DNA of 64,000 nucleotides from Hyphomicrobiales bacterium (GCA_026400435.1 JAPLOZ010000015.1:1-64000), one strand, 5' to 3'; positions 54,353-64,000 are shown, counted from the stretch's first letter. The notes: generated by a model not told the origin, from the sequence alone. Program-made: numbers and translations.

Positions 54353-55336
54353 ATGGACCGTGTCCTTTCGGTTGTCGAGGAACGCTTTCCTATCGCGGGA
54401 TCTTTCACCATTTCGCGGGGATCCAAGACCGAGGCCGAGGTCATCGTCTGCACCGTGTCCCAAGGTCTCAAATCCGGACGCGGCGAATGCGTTCCGTACC
54501 GGCGCTACGGCGAGACGATGCAAAGCGTGCGCGCCGCGATCGAGGCAGCCTCCGCGGCTGTCGCCGCGGGCATTGGCCGCGATGCGCTTCTCGCCGTCAT
54601 GCAGCCGGGCGCGGCGCGCAATGCTGTAGACTGCGCGCTCTGGGATCTTGAGGCAAAGCTGGCCGGCGTTGGTGCGGCCGAGCGTCTGGGAATCGCCGAG
54701 CCCCGGCTGCTCGAAACGGCATTCACCCTGTCCCTCGCTTCGCCCGAAGCCATGGCCGCGCAGGCCCGCGCCAACGCCTCCCGTCCCCTGCTGAAGGTCA
54801 AGATTGGCGGCGAAGGGGACATCGAGCGCATCCGGGCGGTATGCGAGGCAGCGCCCGACAGCCGCATCATCCTCGACGCCAATGAAGGCTGGACCGACGA
54901 CAATGTCCGCGAGAACCTCGCGGTTGCCGCCGAACTCGGCGTCGCGCTGGTCGAACAGCCGCTCCCCGCCGGAAGGGAAGCCATCCTTGGCCGCATCGTT
55001 CGGCCGGTTCCAGTCTGCGCGGACGAGAGCGTCCACACCGCCGACGGCCTCGAACAGCTTGTCGGCCTCTACGATGCCATCAACATCAAATTGGACAAGG
55101 CGGGGGGCCTCACAGCCGCGCTGGCATTGCGCGACCGGGGCCGGGAATTCGGCTTTTCGATCATGGTCGGCTGCATGGTCGGCACCTCGCTTGCCATGGC
55201 GCCCGCAGTGTTGCTGGCGCAGGACGCCGATTTCGTCGATCTCGACGGGCCGCTGCTGCTGGCCCGCGACCGCCAACCCGGCCTCATCTACCGTGGTTCG
55301 CTCGTTTCGCCACCCGAACCGGAACTCTGGGGCTGA
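54353..55336 (+). CDS. enolase-superfamily dipeptide epimerase / N-acyl-amino-acid racemase
   Basis: A 327-residue muconate-lactonising-type enolase-superfamily enzyme. Catalytic KxK is Lys148/Lys150 (LLKVKIGG); metal ligands are Asp175 (LDANEGW), Glu201 (VEQPLP) and Asp224 (CADES); the second base region is NIKLDKAGG (244-252). It resembles L-Ala-D/L-Glu epimerases that recycle murein peptides; a closely related group, DgcA, acts on N-acetyl-D-glutamate. Sequence alone does not decide. Its 3' end overlaps the convergent MFS gene by 53 bases. Confidence 0.85.
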   Translation: MDRVLSVVEERFPIAGSFTISRGSKTEAEVIVCTVSQGLKSGRGECVPYRRYGETMQSVRAAIEAASAAVAAGIGRDALLAVMQPGAARNAVDCALWDLEAKLAGVGAAERLGIAEPRLLETAFTLSLASPEAMAAQARANASRPLLKVKIGGEGDIERIRAVCEAAPDSRIILDANEGWTDDNVRENLAVAAELGVALVEQPLPAGREAILGRIVRPVPVCADESVHTADGLEQLVGLYDAINIKLDKAGGLTAALALRDRGREFGFSIMVGCMVGTSLAMAPAVLLAQDADFVDLDGPLLLARDRQPGLIYRGSLVSPPEPELWG

Positions 55337-56519
55337 GAGCGGCGGCGACAATGCAGCCGAGCCCAACCGCCGCCACCAGCGCCATCACATAGAACCCGCC
55401 GGTGCCGAGCCGTTCGTAGAGCGGCCCCGATGCCAGCGTCACCGCGGCCATCGAGAAGCCCGTCGAGAAGAACGCCACGCCCTGCGCCGCCCCGGTCCGC
55501 TCTTCCGGAGCCGTTTCGCCGATCATCTTCTGCAGCCCTATCAAGAGCATGCCGGTGGACAGCGCGTGCAGGCTCTGCACGACAAAAAAACCCGGCACGC
55601 CGAGGCCGGCCGGCTCGATCAGCGGATAGGCGATCCAGCGCACGATCGCCGCCACGCCGGCTATGGCGAGCACGGTGGTCGACGGGATCGAGCCGAACAG
55701 GCGGTTGAAGAACATGAATATCACGACCTCGGCCACCACCGCCCAGGCCCACAGCATGCCTATAACGCTGTCGCTGATGCCGATCCCCTTCCAGTATATG
55801 GACACGAAGCCGAACAGGAATCCGTGGCTGGAATTGATGATGCCCACGCCAGCCACGAACAGCAGGAAATAGCGGTTGAAGAGTTTCGGCGCCGCTTCGT
55901 GCAGTCCCACCGCTGAGACCGGCAAAGCGCGGCGCGGACGCCCCAGACGCGGCGTGACAAACGCCGCCGCGAGCGTGCCGGCCAAGCCCGCCGAGATCAT
56001 GACCGGAACCACCTGCGCGCTGGTCGCTGCAAGGACAAGTCCGCCAAGAAAGCTGCCCGCTAGAAACATCAGCGAGCCCCATATCCGCATGCGCGGATAG
56101 CTTGCGCCGAAGCGCCTGACGCCCGACAGCGCGATCGAATCGGCCAGCGGCGAATGCGGCGTCCAGAAGATCGCCAGCAGCACCGATACCGCAAGCACCA
56201 CACCGTAGCTCGGCGGCAGGAAGTATCCCAGAGACAGGACGACCGACGCCGCGCCGACCGCTACCAGAATGTCCGCCCGGTCCTTGGCGCGATCCGCCAT
56301 CGTCGTCATGATCGGCGTCGTGACCACGCGCAGGAACATTGGCGCGGCCAGCACGATCCCGATCTGCTCGGCAGTGAAGCCGTTCGCTTCCAGCCACAGC
56401 GGGAAATACGGCAGATGGATGCCAAGTGGCAGGAAGATCGCGCCGAACAGGATCGAAATCCGCAATTCGAAATGGCTGGGCTTGATGAGCTGGTCAGGCT
56501 GTAACGGCGGCAAGGACAT
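55284..56519 (-). CDS. MFS transporter (MFS_1-like / HcaT-like)
   Basis: A 411-residue transporter with about 12 membrane helices. The N-terminal FGAIFLPLGIHLPYFPLWLE and the ADRAKDR cytoplasmic loop match the family of HcaT-like major-facilitator proteins often found in Rhizobiales. The substrate is unknown. It is not clearly linked to its neighbours. The 269 bases after its start toward the phosphoesterase gene show only a palindromic hairpin near 56629-56653 (CAGCGG and CCGCTG arms). Confidence 0.85.
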   Translation of the reverse strand: MSLPPLQPDQLIKPSHFELRISILFGAIFLPLGIHLPYFPLWLEANGFTAEQIGIVLAAPMFLRVVTTPIMTTMADRAKDRADILVAVGAASVVLSLGYFLPPSYGVVLAVSVLLAIFWTPHSPLADSIALSGVRRFGASYPRMRIWGSLMFLAGSFLGGLVLAATSAQVVPVMISAGLAGTLAAAFVTPRLGRPRRALPVSAVGLHEAAPKLFNRYFLLFVAGVGIINSSHGFLFGFVSIYWKGIGISDSVIGMLWAWAVVAEVVIFMFFNRLFGSIPSTTVLAIAGVAAIVRWIAYPLIEPAGLGVPGFFVVQSLHALSTGMLLIGLQKMIGETAPEERTGAAQGVAFFSTGFSMAAVTLASGPLYERLGTGGFYVMALVAAVGLGCIVAAALSPRVPVRVAKRANHGR

Positions 56520-56788
56520 GAAGAACGGCTGGTCCGGCTGGCGCTCTTCGGATCGTTGGCCGAGAGTCGCCTCCCCTTACCATGCGCCCCTTGGTTGCGG
56601 AACCGACTGGACCAATCGATGCATCCACAGCGGCCGGCCGGCCGGACCGCTGCATTGGTTGACTGGCCGAGCCAAACACGCCCAGCAGTTCCGCACGGCG
56701 ATCAGCCGGCCGCATTGCCGCCGCTTTTGCCGAATCGTGACCGGCACGGCGGTCCGCTGTCTTGCTTGCTCTCTGCATGTCAGTCAGT

Positions 56789-57670
56789 TCAGGCGGCCTC
56801 GACCGCCCGCCCGTCAGCCAATTCGCCCGGTGTCTCCAGGCCACCGCTCAGGCGTCCATCGAGCGGGCGTCCCTCGATCGTCACCGGCACGAGGTGGTCG
56901 ATCGCAAGCGGCGTGGTTGCCATGATGTGCGGCCAGTGGATGATCTCCATGCGCCCGTCGAAATGTTCCACTACCGCCGTGCAGCTTTCAACCCAGTCGC
57001 CGGTGTTGATGTATTGCACGTCGCCCATCGACTCGATCGCCGCGTGGTGGATATGACCGCAGATCACGCCATCGACGTCCGAGCGCCGCGCCTCTTCCGT
57101 CAGCACGTCCTGGAACGCGCCGATGAAGTTGACGGCCTGCTTTACCTTGACCTTCGCCCAGGATGAAAACGACCAGTAAGGTAGCTTGAAGGCCCGGCGC
57201 ACACGCGCCACCAGCCGGTTGGCAAACATCGCCAGTTCGTAGGCGCGGTCACCGAGATAGGCGAGCCAGCGCATGTTCATCACCACGGTATCGAACTGGT
57301 CTCCGTGGATGATGAGATAGCGCTTGCCGTCCGCGCCGATGTGGGTTGCCCTGTCGGCGACCACGATGCCGCCGAAATGCACGCCCTGGAACATCCGCAG
57401 GAACTCGTCGTGGTTGCCGGCTATATAGGTGATGCTGACGCCTTTGCGTGCCTGCCGCAGCAGCTTCTGCACCACGTCATTGTGGCTCTGCGGCCAGTGC
57501 CATGTGCGGCGCAGCCGCCAGCCATCGACGATGTCGCCGACCAGGAATATCGTCTCGGCCTCGTGGTGACGCAGGAAGTCGATCAGGTAGTCGGCCTTGG
57601 CGGCGCGCGATCCCAGATGCACGTCGGAGATGAAAAGGGTGCGAAACTGCTTGGCGGCCTGGCCCGGCAT
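56789..57670 (-). CDS. LpxH-like calcineurin-type phosphoesterase
   Basis: A 293-residue metallophosphoesterase. All five metal motifs are visible: SDVHLG (15-20), GDIVDGW (45-51), GNHDEF (85-90), HGDQFD and GHIHHA. Size and motif context match the rhizobial proteins usually annotated as UDP-2,3-diacylglucosamine diphosphatase (lipid A pathway), but most alphaproteobacteria use LpxI for that step, so the true substrate is uncertain. The ATG at 57670 is chosen near the first motif; the frame extends far upstream without support. Confidence 0.8.
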   Translation of the reverse strand: MPGQAAKQFRTLFISDVHLGSRAAKADYLIDFLRHHEAETIFLVGDIVDGWRLRRTWHWPQSHNDVVQKLLRQARKGVSITYIAGNHDEFLRMFQGVHFGGIVVADRATHIGADGKRYLIIHGDQFDTVVMNMRWLAYLGDRAYELAMFANRLVARVRRAFKLPYWSFSSWAKVKVKQAVNFIGAFQDVLTEEARRSDVDGVICGHIHHAAIESMGDVQYINTGDWVESCTAVVEHFDGRMEIIHWPHIMATTPLAIDHLVPVTIEGRPLDGRLSGGLETPGELADGRAVEAA

Positions 57671-57791
57671 GGTCGTCCAACCGTTGCGTTTGACTGGCGT
57701 ATGCCCCGATTCCTGCAACAGCAGTGTGACGGTTGCGGTTTTCGGCAGGCGCACTAACGTGCCTTGCTCAATCGTTCGAGGAGAAACGAAG

Positions 57792-58571
57792 ATGGATCTG
57801 GGCATTCGCGGAAAAAGGGCCGTCGTCTGCGCGTCGAGCAAGGGGCTTGGCCGGGGCTGCGCGGAAGCGCTGGCCGAAGCTGGCTGCGAGCTTGTCGTCA
57901 ACGGCCGCGACGCAAAGGTGCTGGCGCGCACCGCCGCGGAGATCCGCGACCGCTACGGCGTCTCCGTCATCGAGGTTGCGGGCGACGTCGCCGACCCGGC
58001 TGTCCAGAAGGAAATGCTCGCCGCCGTCCCGCAGGTCGACATCCTCGTCAACAACAACGGCGGCCCGCCCTACCGCGCGTTCAGCGAACTAGACCGCGAG
58101 GCGATCCTCAAGGGCGTCGTCAACAACATGGTGGCGCCGCTCGAACTCATCCAGGCAGTGATGGGCGGCATGGCCGAGCGCGGCTTCGGCCGTATCGTCA
58201 ACATCACGTCGCTGTCGGTCTACAAGCCCATACCCGGCCTCGACCTCTCGTCGGGCGCGCGCGCCGGCCTTACCTCGTTTCTTGCAGGCGTGGCGCGCAC
58301 GGTCGCCGACCGCAATGTCACCATCAACCATATCCTGCCCGGCAAGCTGGACACCGACCGCCTTCGCGGCCCGCACGAGCCGGGCTCCGTAGAGGAGCCT
58401 GCCGCAGCCGCGGCGCGCAAGGCCAAGCAGGCCGAGGACGTCCCGGCCAAGCGCCTCGGCACGCCGCAGGAGTTCGGCCAGGTCTGCGCCTTCCTCTGCT
58501 CTGTCCATGCCGGCTACCTGACCGGCCAAAGCATCCTCATCGATGGCGGGCTCTACGTCAGCGCCTTCTGA
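57792..58571 (+). CDS. atypical SDR lacking the YxxxK catalytic pair
   Basis: A 259-residue Rossmann protein of the SDR superfamily. Cofactor region VVCASSKGLGRGCA (11-24), then NNNGGPP (87-93) in place of the usual NNAG. The active-site Ser140 (NITS) is present, but the Tyr and Lys that normally follow 13 and 17 residues later are Ser153 and Arg157 (SSGAR). Such proteins (BKR-like atypical SDRs) may use a different mechanism or have lost catalysis. The ATG at 57792 has GAGGAGAAACGAAG upstream. The product and substrate are unknown. Confidence 0.85.
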   Translation: MDLGIRGKRAVVCASSKGLGRGCAEALAEAGCELVVNGRDAKVLARTAAEIRDRYGVSVIEVAGDVADPAVQKEMLAAVPQVDILVNNNGGPPYRAFSELDREAILKGVVNNMVAPLELIQAVMGGMAERGFGRIVNITSLSVYKPIPGLDLSSGARAGLTSFLAGVARTVADRNVTINHILPGKLDTDRLRGPHEPGSVEEPAAAAARKAKQAEDVPAKRLGTPQEFGQVCAFLCSVHAGYLTGQSILIDGGLYVSAF

Positions 58572-58723
58572 TGATCTGACTCAAGATTTCAGCCGATCGG
58601 CGCAAACCACTGGAATGGCTGCGGTTTGACCGCAGCAATCGACCAACCCTTTTTGCGGGCGGCCGCCTCGCAAATCACTGTGCGCGTGATAGAACGCCTG
58701 ATGCCAACGGACCGGATATCGTG

Positions 58724-61066
58724 ATGGAAACGGACAAGCAGAAGAACGCGCGCTTCGACCTCGATCAGGCAGCGCTTTTCTTCCACAAATATCCGACGCC
58801 CGGAAAGCTCGAGATCCAGGCGACAAAGCCGCTCGGCAACCAGCGCGATCTGGCGCTCGCCTACTCGCCGGGCGTCGCCGCTCCCTGCCTCGCCATCCGG
58901 GACGACCCGGCGGCCGCCGCAGAATACACGGGCCGCGCCAACCTGGTCGGCGTCGTTTCCAACGGCACGGCCGTGCTTGGGCTCGGCAACATTGGCCCCC
59001 TCGCCTCCAAGCCCGTCATGGAAGGCAAGGCGGTGCTGTTCAAGAAATTCGCCAACATCGACGTCTTCGACATAGAGATCGATGCGCCCGACATCGAGCG
59101 CATGGTCAGCACAATTTCGGCGCTCGAACCGACCTTCGGCGGGATCAACCTCGAAGACATCAAGGCGCCCGAATGTTTTGAGGTTGAGGAGCGCCTCAAG
59201 GCACGGATGGCGATTCCGGTTTTCCACGACGACCAGCATGGCACGGCGATTATCGTCGCCGCCGCCGTCCTCAACGCCCTCGAACTCGCCGGCAAGGACA
59301 TCGCGCGGGTCAAGATCGTCACCTCCGGCGCCGGTGCTGCGGCGCTTGCCTGCCTCAACCTTCTCGTTTCGCTTGGCGCGAAAATCGAGAATATCTGGGT
59401 CACCGACCGTTTCGGCGTCGCCCACAAGGGCCGCGTCGAGGAGATGGACCGCTGGAAGGACCCCTACGTCAAGGACACGCCAGCCCGCACGCTCGCCGAT
59501 GTCATTGGCGGGGCCGACGTGTTTCTCGGCCTCTCGGCCGCCGGCGTGCTTGGTCCGGAACTGCTCAAGGACATGGCAGCCCGGCCGCTCATCCTGGCGC
59601 TTGCCAACCCGACTCCCGAAATCATGCCCGAAATCGCGCGGCAGGCGCGCCCGGACGCGATGATATGCACCGGCCGCTCCGATTTTCCCAACCAGGTCAA
59701 CAACGTGCTCTGCTTCCCCTACATCTTCCGGGGGGCGCTCGATTGCGGCGCGCGCGCCATCAACGAGGAGATGAAGATGGCCGCCGTGCGCGCCATTGCC
59801 GCCCTCGCGCGCGAGGAGCCGTCTGACGTCGCCGCCCGCGCCTATGCAGAGGAAACGCCGACCTTCGGACCGGATTTCCTGATCCCTTCGCCGTTCGACC
59901 CGCGCCTCATCCTGCGCATTGCGCCGGCGGTGGCCAAAGCGGCCTGCAACAGTGGCGTCGCATCGCGTCCGATCGAGGATTTCGACGCCTACATCGACAA
60001 GCTCAACCGCTTCGTCTTCCGCTCCGGCCTGGTCATGAAGCCGGTCTTCTCCATCGCCAAGGCCTCGCAGGCAAAGCGCGTCATCTATGCCGACGGCGAG
60101 GACGAACGCGTGCTTCGCGCAGCTCAGGTCGTGCTTGAGGAAGGCATTGCCGAGCCAATCCTCATTGGCCGCCCCACTGTCGTGGACGCCCGCCTCAAAC
60201 GCTACGGCCTTCGCGTCCGGCCAGGCGTCGATTTCGAACTCATCAACCCCGAGGACGACCCGCGCTACCGCGCCTATGTCGATCTGCTCATCGAGGTGAT
60301 GGGGCGGCGCGGCGTGACGCAGGAGGCCGCGCGCCTGATGGTGCGCAGCAATCCGACGGTCATCGCAGCGCTTGCCCTCAAGCGAGGCGATGCCGACGCC
60401 ATGATCTGCGGGCTGGAAGGCCGCTTCGAGCGCCATCTGCGCAACGTCACGCTGATCGTCGGACGGCGCGCATCCACCCTTGATCGCAACCTGTCGACGC
60501 TATCGATGCTCATCACCCAGCGGGGCGTCATCTTCCTGACCGACACCTATGTGACCGTCGATCCGACGGCCGGGGAAGTCGCCGAGATGACGGTGCTTGC
60601 GGCCGAGGAGATCCGCCGCTTCGGCATCGAGCCCAAGGCTGCGCTGCTGTCGCTTTCCGACTTCGGCTCGCGCGACTCTCCCGGCGCCGTCAAGATGCGT
60701 GAGGCCGGCGCGATCCTCAGGAAGATAGCGCCGGACCTGCAGTTCGACGGCGAGATGCATGCCGACACCGCGCTTTCGGAAACGCTGCGCCAGCGGGTCT
60801 ATCCGCACTCGAGTCTCAAGGGCGAGGCCAACCTTTTGGTATTCCCCAACCTCGACGCCGCCAATATCACGCTGACCGCGGTCAAGCAGATGATGGACGC
60901 GCTGCATGTCGGGCCGATCCTGCTCGGCACCGAGAAGCCGGCTCACATTCTCACCCCGTCGGTCACCTCGCGGGGCGTCGTCAACATGACGGCGCTGGCG
61001 GTTGCGGAAGGCGCGCATCGCACGCAGGAACGTGCACAGATGAACCAGGAACTCGCGGTTCCGTGA
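58724..61066 (+). CDS. maeB: malic enzyme with phosphotransacetylase-like C-terminal domain
   Basis: A 780-residue hybrid enzyme: malic enzyme domain (about 1-430; ALAYSPGVAAPC, FHDDQHGTAIIV, GAGAAALACLNLL) that decarboxylates malate to pyruvate, followed by a PTA-like domain (about 440-780) that in known homologues lacks transacetylase activity and is regulatory. Rhizobia have two such enzymes, NAD-preferring Dme (needed for nitrogen fixation in Sinorhizobium) and NADP-preferring Tme; which this is cannot be told by eye. The frame has GTG at 58721 directly before the ATG at 58724. Confidence 0.93.
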   Translation: METDKQKNARFDLDQAALFFHKYPTPGKLEIQATKPLGNQRDLALAYSPGVAAPCLAIRDDPAAAAEYTGRANLVGVVSNGTAVLGLGNIGPLASKPVMEGKAVLFKKFANIDVFDIEIDAPDIERMVSTISALEPTFGGINLEDIKAPECFEVEERLKARMAIPVFHDDQHGTAIIVAAAVLNALELAGKDIARVKIVTSGAGAAALACLNLLVSLGAKIENIWVTDRFGVAHKGRVEEMDRWKDPYVKDTPARTLADVIGGADVFLGLSAAGVLGPELLKDMAARPLILALANPTPEIMPEIARQARPDAMICTGRSDFPNQVNNVLCFPYIFRGALDCGARAINEEMKMAAVRAIAALAREEPSDVAARAYAEETPTFGPDFLIPSPFDPRLILRIAPAVAKAACNSGVASRPIEDFDAYIDKLNRFVFRSGLVMKPVFSIAKASQAKRVIYADGEDERVLRAAQVVLEEGIAEPILIGRPTVVDARLKRYGLRVRPGVDFELINPEDDPRYRAYVDLLIEVMGRRGVTQEAARLMVRSNPTVIAALALKRGDADAMICGLEGRFERHLRNVTLIVGRRASTLDRNLSTLSMLITQRGVIFLTDTYVTVDPTAGEVAEMTVLAAEEIRRFGIEPKAALLSLSDFGSRDSPGAVKMREAGAILRKIAPDLQFDGEMHADTALSETLRQRVYPHSSLKGEANLLVFPNLDAANITLTAVKQMMDALHVGPILLGTEKPAHILTPSVTSRGVVNMTALAVAEGAHRTQERAQMNQELAVP

Positions 61067-61169
61067 TGGCGTTTCGGGCCGCCGGCGACGACAGGGCTCG
61101 AACGAAGGGTTAACCTCGTCGCCGATAGAATCGACATTCAACCGGTCGGCAGAGCGCGGAGCAAGTGGA

Positions 61170-62405
61170 ATGGCGGCAGCGCCGCTCAGGCAGGGATGGC
61201 GCGCCGCATTGCTCGCAGCGGCGATTTCGCTCGCGCTCATTGTGGTCAGCGCTGTCGTGTCGGACACTGCGGTTGCCGCGTCCCGCGCATGCCGCCAACT
61301 CGAGGCCGAACTCTCTTCGGGCGGAGGCGGAGCGGGCTCGAGCGGTCAGGTGCGCAGGCAGGACGAGGCCATCGCCCGGCAAAGCGAGGTCCTGCAACGC
61401 GCCAAGCGCCAGGCGCGCGGCGCCGGCTGCGGCTTCAAGCTGTTCGGCGGCGGCGCCACTTCCTGCGGCGCCATCAACGAAAAGATCGACCGCATGGAAC
61501 GCAACCTTGACAGCCTGCGGCGCAAGCGGGCCCAGCTCGCTGGCGGCGGTTCAGGCCGGTCTCGCGCCGAAATCAACGCGGCCCTTCGTTCCAATGGCTG
61601 CCGCGACGAACAGGTCGCCGAGCGCCGGGCCCCGCGCGACGCCGATGAGACGCGCACGCTGTTCCAACAGCTGTTCGGCGGCGGCATCCGCAGGCGCGAT
61701 TCGTCCGAGGAGCTGGGCGAACCTGGTCGCGTCCGCGAGGAAGACCGCAACCTACGCCGCGTTCCGCAAGAACGCGAAGGCGGCTGGGTCAACGACGGCG
61801 GCCGCATTCATTTTTCCGCACCGCCCGGCCGCTACCGCACGCTCTGCGTGCGCACCTGCGACGGCTACTTTTTCCCGATGTCGTCGTCGTCGACTCCGCA
61901 GGACTTCGAGCGCGATCAGGCCAACTGCCAGACGAGCTGTCCCGGCGCTACGACCGAGATCTACTACACGCGCCCCGGCGAGGAATCCGAGTCGATGGTG
62001 TCGGGCGTTTCCGGTGAACCCTATGCCTACCTCTCGACGGCATATCTCTACAATCAGACCGGCGTGCCAAGCCCTGCAGGATGCACCTGCAGCGCGCAGC
62101 GCACGGACCCTTCGGCAAACTTCAGTGTCATCGCCGGCAATCCGCCCGCTCCAATCGTCGAGCCCGAACCGTCGCTGCCTTATCCGACCGCGCGCCCCGA
62201 TCCGGCCGCAGACCCCGAAACGCTCGCCAACATCAATGGGAGGCTCGACGCCGAAGCGCTGAAGCGAATGGCCGTTACGCCAAAGGTCAACACAACGAAG
62301 ACGCCAGCCGACGAACGCAAAGTCAGGGTCGTCGGGCCTGTATTCCTGCCGGACCCAGAAGCGGAAGCAGATCCGCTAGCTCCGGCCCCGACGCAAGTCC
62401 GGTGA
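61170..62405 (+). CDS. DUF2865 family exported protein
   Basis: A 411-residue exported protein found in Rhizobiales. Signal peptide about 1-36 (cut near AVAA). After a Gly/Ser-rich stretch come cysteines in a pattern typical of the family: [17 protein letters not shown], then [16 protein letters not shown] (about 225-240), ANCQTSC and GCTCSA. These suggest several disulphides. The C-terminal third is Pro-rich and looks disordered. Function unknown, perhaps cell-wall associated. Its last 83 bases overlap gltX on the other strand. Confidence 0.8.
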   Translation: MAAAPLRQGWRAALLAAAISLALIVVSAVVSDTAVAASRACRQLEAELSSGGGGAGSSGQVRRQDEAIARQSEVLQRAKRQARGAGCGFKLFGGGATSCGAINEKIDRMERNLDSLRRKRAQLAGGGSGRSRAEINAALRSNGCRDEQVAERRAPRDADETRTLFQQLFGGGIRRRDSSEELGEPGRVREEDRNLRRVPQEREGGWVNDGGRIHFSAPPGRYRTLCVRTCDGYFFPMSSSSTPQDFERDQANCQTSCPGATTEIYYTRPGEESESMVSGVSGEPYAYLSTAYLYNQTGVPSPAGCTCSAQRTDPSANFSVIAGNPPAPIVEPEPSLPYPTARPDPAADPETLANINGRLDAEALKRMAVTPKVNTTKTPADERKVRVVGPVFLPDPEAEADPLAPAPTQVR

Positions 62406-63696
62406 GGGCCAGCCTGATTGGCTCATAGAGCGGCTTGCCCTTGCGCCCGCTCCGTTCCTTCACCGAGCCAATCCACACCTTGAAGGTGTCGCGATCCCAC
62501 GGCTCGGGCGGCAGCATGTCGATGGCGTCGCGCACGAACACGCTGTCGTCGTCCGACAGCGCCACCGGCGTTTGCGGCCCGTGCTCGACGATACGCCACC
62601 AGTCGACCGCATCGGCAAGTCGGTCGAGGTTGCCGCGCACGGCAAGCCAGAAATCTTCGGCCCGCTCGCCGAGTATGCCCAGCGCCGACAGGCGGTCACG
62701 CGACTCGGAAAATGGCATTTGCCTGAGCAGGTCGCGGTTCAGCGTCTTCAGATCTTCCGGATCGAACTTGGCCGCCGACTTGGAGGCGGTAGAAAGGTCG
62801 AATGCCTTGGCGAGTTCCGACATCGAGGATGTCGCCACGACATTCTCCGACGTGCCGGTCAGCACCGCCAGCGAACTTACCGTCATCGGCTCCAGCCCGG
62901 ATTCCCGCAGGCTGGCGATCGACAGCGCGCCTGTGCGCTTGGACAATGCCTCGCCGGTCGAGGTGGTCAACAGATTGTGGTGCCCGAATTCAGGCGGTTC
63001 CGCGCCAAGCGCCCTGAACAGCGCGATCTGCACCGCCGTGTTGGTCACATGGTCGTCGCCGCGGATGACATGGGTGATACCCATGTCGATGTCGTCTGTC
63101 ACCGAAGGCAGCGTATAGAGGTAGGTGCCGTCCTCGCGGATCAGGATCGGGTCCGACAGCGACGCAAGGTCGATCGTCTCCTCGCCACGCACCAGGTCGG
63201 TCCATTCGACCTCCGTCCGCTCGGTTTCGAACGGCTCATCGCGAAAATTGGGCAACAGGAAGCGCCAATGCGGCTTGCGTCCGTCCGCCTCGTATTCGGA
63301 AATCTGCGCGTGGGTGAGCCGCAGCGCCTCGCGGCCATAGACCGGTGGCAGCCCCCGAGTGCGGCGCACCTTGCGCCTGAGGTCCAGTTCTTCCGCCGTC
63401 TCGTAGCAGGCGTAAAGCAGGCCGTCGCGCTTCAGCCGCGCCACGGCGTCCTCATAGATGTCGAAGCGCCGCGACTGGTATTCGGTCGCATCCTGGAAGA
63501 TGCCCAGCCAGTGGAGGTCGTAGAGGATCGCGTCGGCGTATTCCTGTTTCGACCGCGCCACGTCGGTGTCGTCGAAGCGCTGCACGAAGTTGCCGCTGTT
63601 CTTCATGGCAAACAGCCAGTTGAACAGCGCCGTACGCGCATTGCCGATGTGGATGTTTCCGGTGGGAGATGGTGCGAAACGTACTGTGACGGGCAT
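62323..63696 (-). CDS. gltX: glutamyl-tRNA synthetase
   Basis: A 457-residue class I aminoacyl-tRNA synthetase. The ATP motif is HIGN (16-19), the form typical of GltX, and the KMSKS-like motif is LSKRTGA around residue 240. Rhizobia often have two gltX genes; this one has the short N-terminal start [13 protein letters not shown]. Its 3' end overlaps the DUF2865 gene by 83 bases, convergent and in a different frame. Confidence 0.95.
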   Translation of the reverse strand: MPVTVRFAPSPTGNIHIGNARTALFNWLFAMKNSGNFVQRFDDTDVARSKQEYADAILYDLHWLGIFQDATEYQSRRFDIYEDAVARLKRDGLLYACYETAEELDLRRKVRRTRGLPPVYGREALRLTHAQISEYEADGRKPHWRFLLPNFRDEPFETERTEVEWTDLVRGEETIDLASLSDPILIREDGTYLYTLPSVTDDIDMGITHVIRGDDHVTNTAVQIALFRALGAEPPEFGHHNLLTTSTGEALSKRTGALSIASLRESGLEPMTVSSLAVLTGTSENVVATSSMSELAKAFDLSTASKSAAKFDPEDLKTLNRDLLRQMPFSESRDRLSALGILGERAEDFWLAVRGNLDRLADAVDWWRIVEHGPQTPVALSDDDSVFVRDAIDMLPPEPWDRDTFKVWIGSVKERSGRKGKPLYEPIRLALTGLASGPELADLLPLLGPAGIQARRP

Positions 63697-63929
63697 TTGC
63701 GGGGCCGTATCCGAAGGTTGGCTGATTTACAACACAAAACGCCACCGCCACCGGGGCCGACACATAGTGTATGCCGCGCCGATTGGAAAGGTCAGCGCGC
63801 TGCACCCAAGGGAAAGCGGCCCGGCCAAGACGGTCGCGCGGCCCGCGTCAGGCGCTCTTGGCGCCGGTTTGCTCGAATAGGCCCCGCGTCAGTTCCAGCG
63901 CTTGCCGCTCGCCAACCCTGCAGCGAAGA

Positions 63930-64000
63930 TCACCCGATTGCCGGTCTGTCGAGCCGCATCTCGTTGCCGTCGGTGCAATGACGAAACCCGTAGCGCTCAT
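63930..64000 (-). CDS. C-terminal end of a gene leaving the window, perhaps GNAT
   Basis: On the minus strand a frame enters from beyond 64000 and stops at 63930 (TGA). The visible end reads ERYGFRHCTDGNEMRLDR, which resembles the last strand of GNAT acetyltransferases (YERxGFR...NE). A second frame starting at 64000 with ATG runs to a TGA near 63848 but looks less natural. The 233 bases between this gene end and the gltX start show no gene. Low confidence, since only about 22 codons are visible. Confidence 0.35.
   Translation of the reverse strand, partial: ERYGFRHCTDGNEMRLDRPAIG

Noticed and set aside
58589-60436. A 615-codon minus-strand frame across the malic enzyme gene
   Set aside because: Antisense shadow; the plus strand encodes an intact hybrid malic enzyme.

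Overview
The window looks like chromosomal core sequence from an alphaproteobacterium of the Rhizobiales, most likely Mesorhizobium or a close relative in the Phyllobacteriaceae. The clues are high G+C, the cckA-fliO-dksA neighbourhood, a giant polar-growth coiled-coil protein (GPR/RgsE type), a malic enzyme fused to a phosphotransacetylase-like domain, DUF2735/DUF3126/DUF2865/BTLCP/PAS_5 proteins, and an Lrp-controlled alanine dehydrogenase. I see no phage, transposase, CRISPR array or replication origin. Genus assignment is inference from gene content; nothing here was searched.

Layout. 0-8.4 kb: small regulatory and envelope genes (CBS pair, rhomboid protease, PAS_5, double PilZ, transglutaminase-like protein, gamma carbonic anhydrase, DUF3126), then serine acetyltransferase cysE and an HD hydrolase. 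Two probable small RNAs lie in gaps here (about 1768-1858 on the minus strand and 4270-4400 on the plus strand). 8.4-12.4 kb: tRNA-Asn followed by a three-gene sugar ABC importer of visibly lower G+C. 12.6-20 kb: a two-CxxC protein, lrp/ald, a hidden 46-residue RiPP-like precursor on the minus strand (14844-14984), a GT32 glycosyltransferase, an OmpA-like protein, and the tightly coupled operon cysK-alaX-sseA-GNAT. 20-27.6 kb: SDR, amidohydrolase, YCII protein, RhlE-type helicase, pccB and three very small genes.

27.8-36 kb: cckA, fliO-like, dksA, sixA, ycjX-ycjF and a secreted protein. 36-43 kb: CPA2 potassium/proton antiporter, DUF924, the folP-folB-folK operon, a DUF922 putative protease, a ferredoxin reductase with its 2Fe-2S ferredoxin, and an Hpt phosphotransfer protein. 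43.3-49.7 kb: one 2151-residue membrane-anchored coiled-coil gene with two repeat arrays. 49.8-54.3 kb: a minus-strand MCE (Mla-like) lipid-transport operon with an unknown fifth gene. 54.3-64 kb: enolase-superfamily epimerase, MFS transporter, LpxH-like phosphoesterase, an SDR lacking the catalytic Tyr and Lys, malic enzyme, DUF2865 protein, gltX, and the tail of a gene running out of the window.

Functional themes: cysteine/sulfur supply (cysE, cysK, sseA), alanine metabolism and alanyl-tRNA quality control (ald, alaX), folate synthesis, and cell-cycle or polar-growth control (cckA, Hpt, GPR, MCE operon). The items most worth following up are the orphan RiPP-like precursor, the pair of small-RNA candidates that share a complementary 13-nt stretch, the 7/11-residue modular repeats of the giant coiled-coil protein, and the unknown last gene of the MCE operon.
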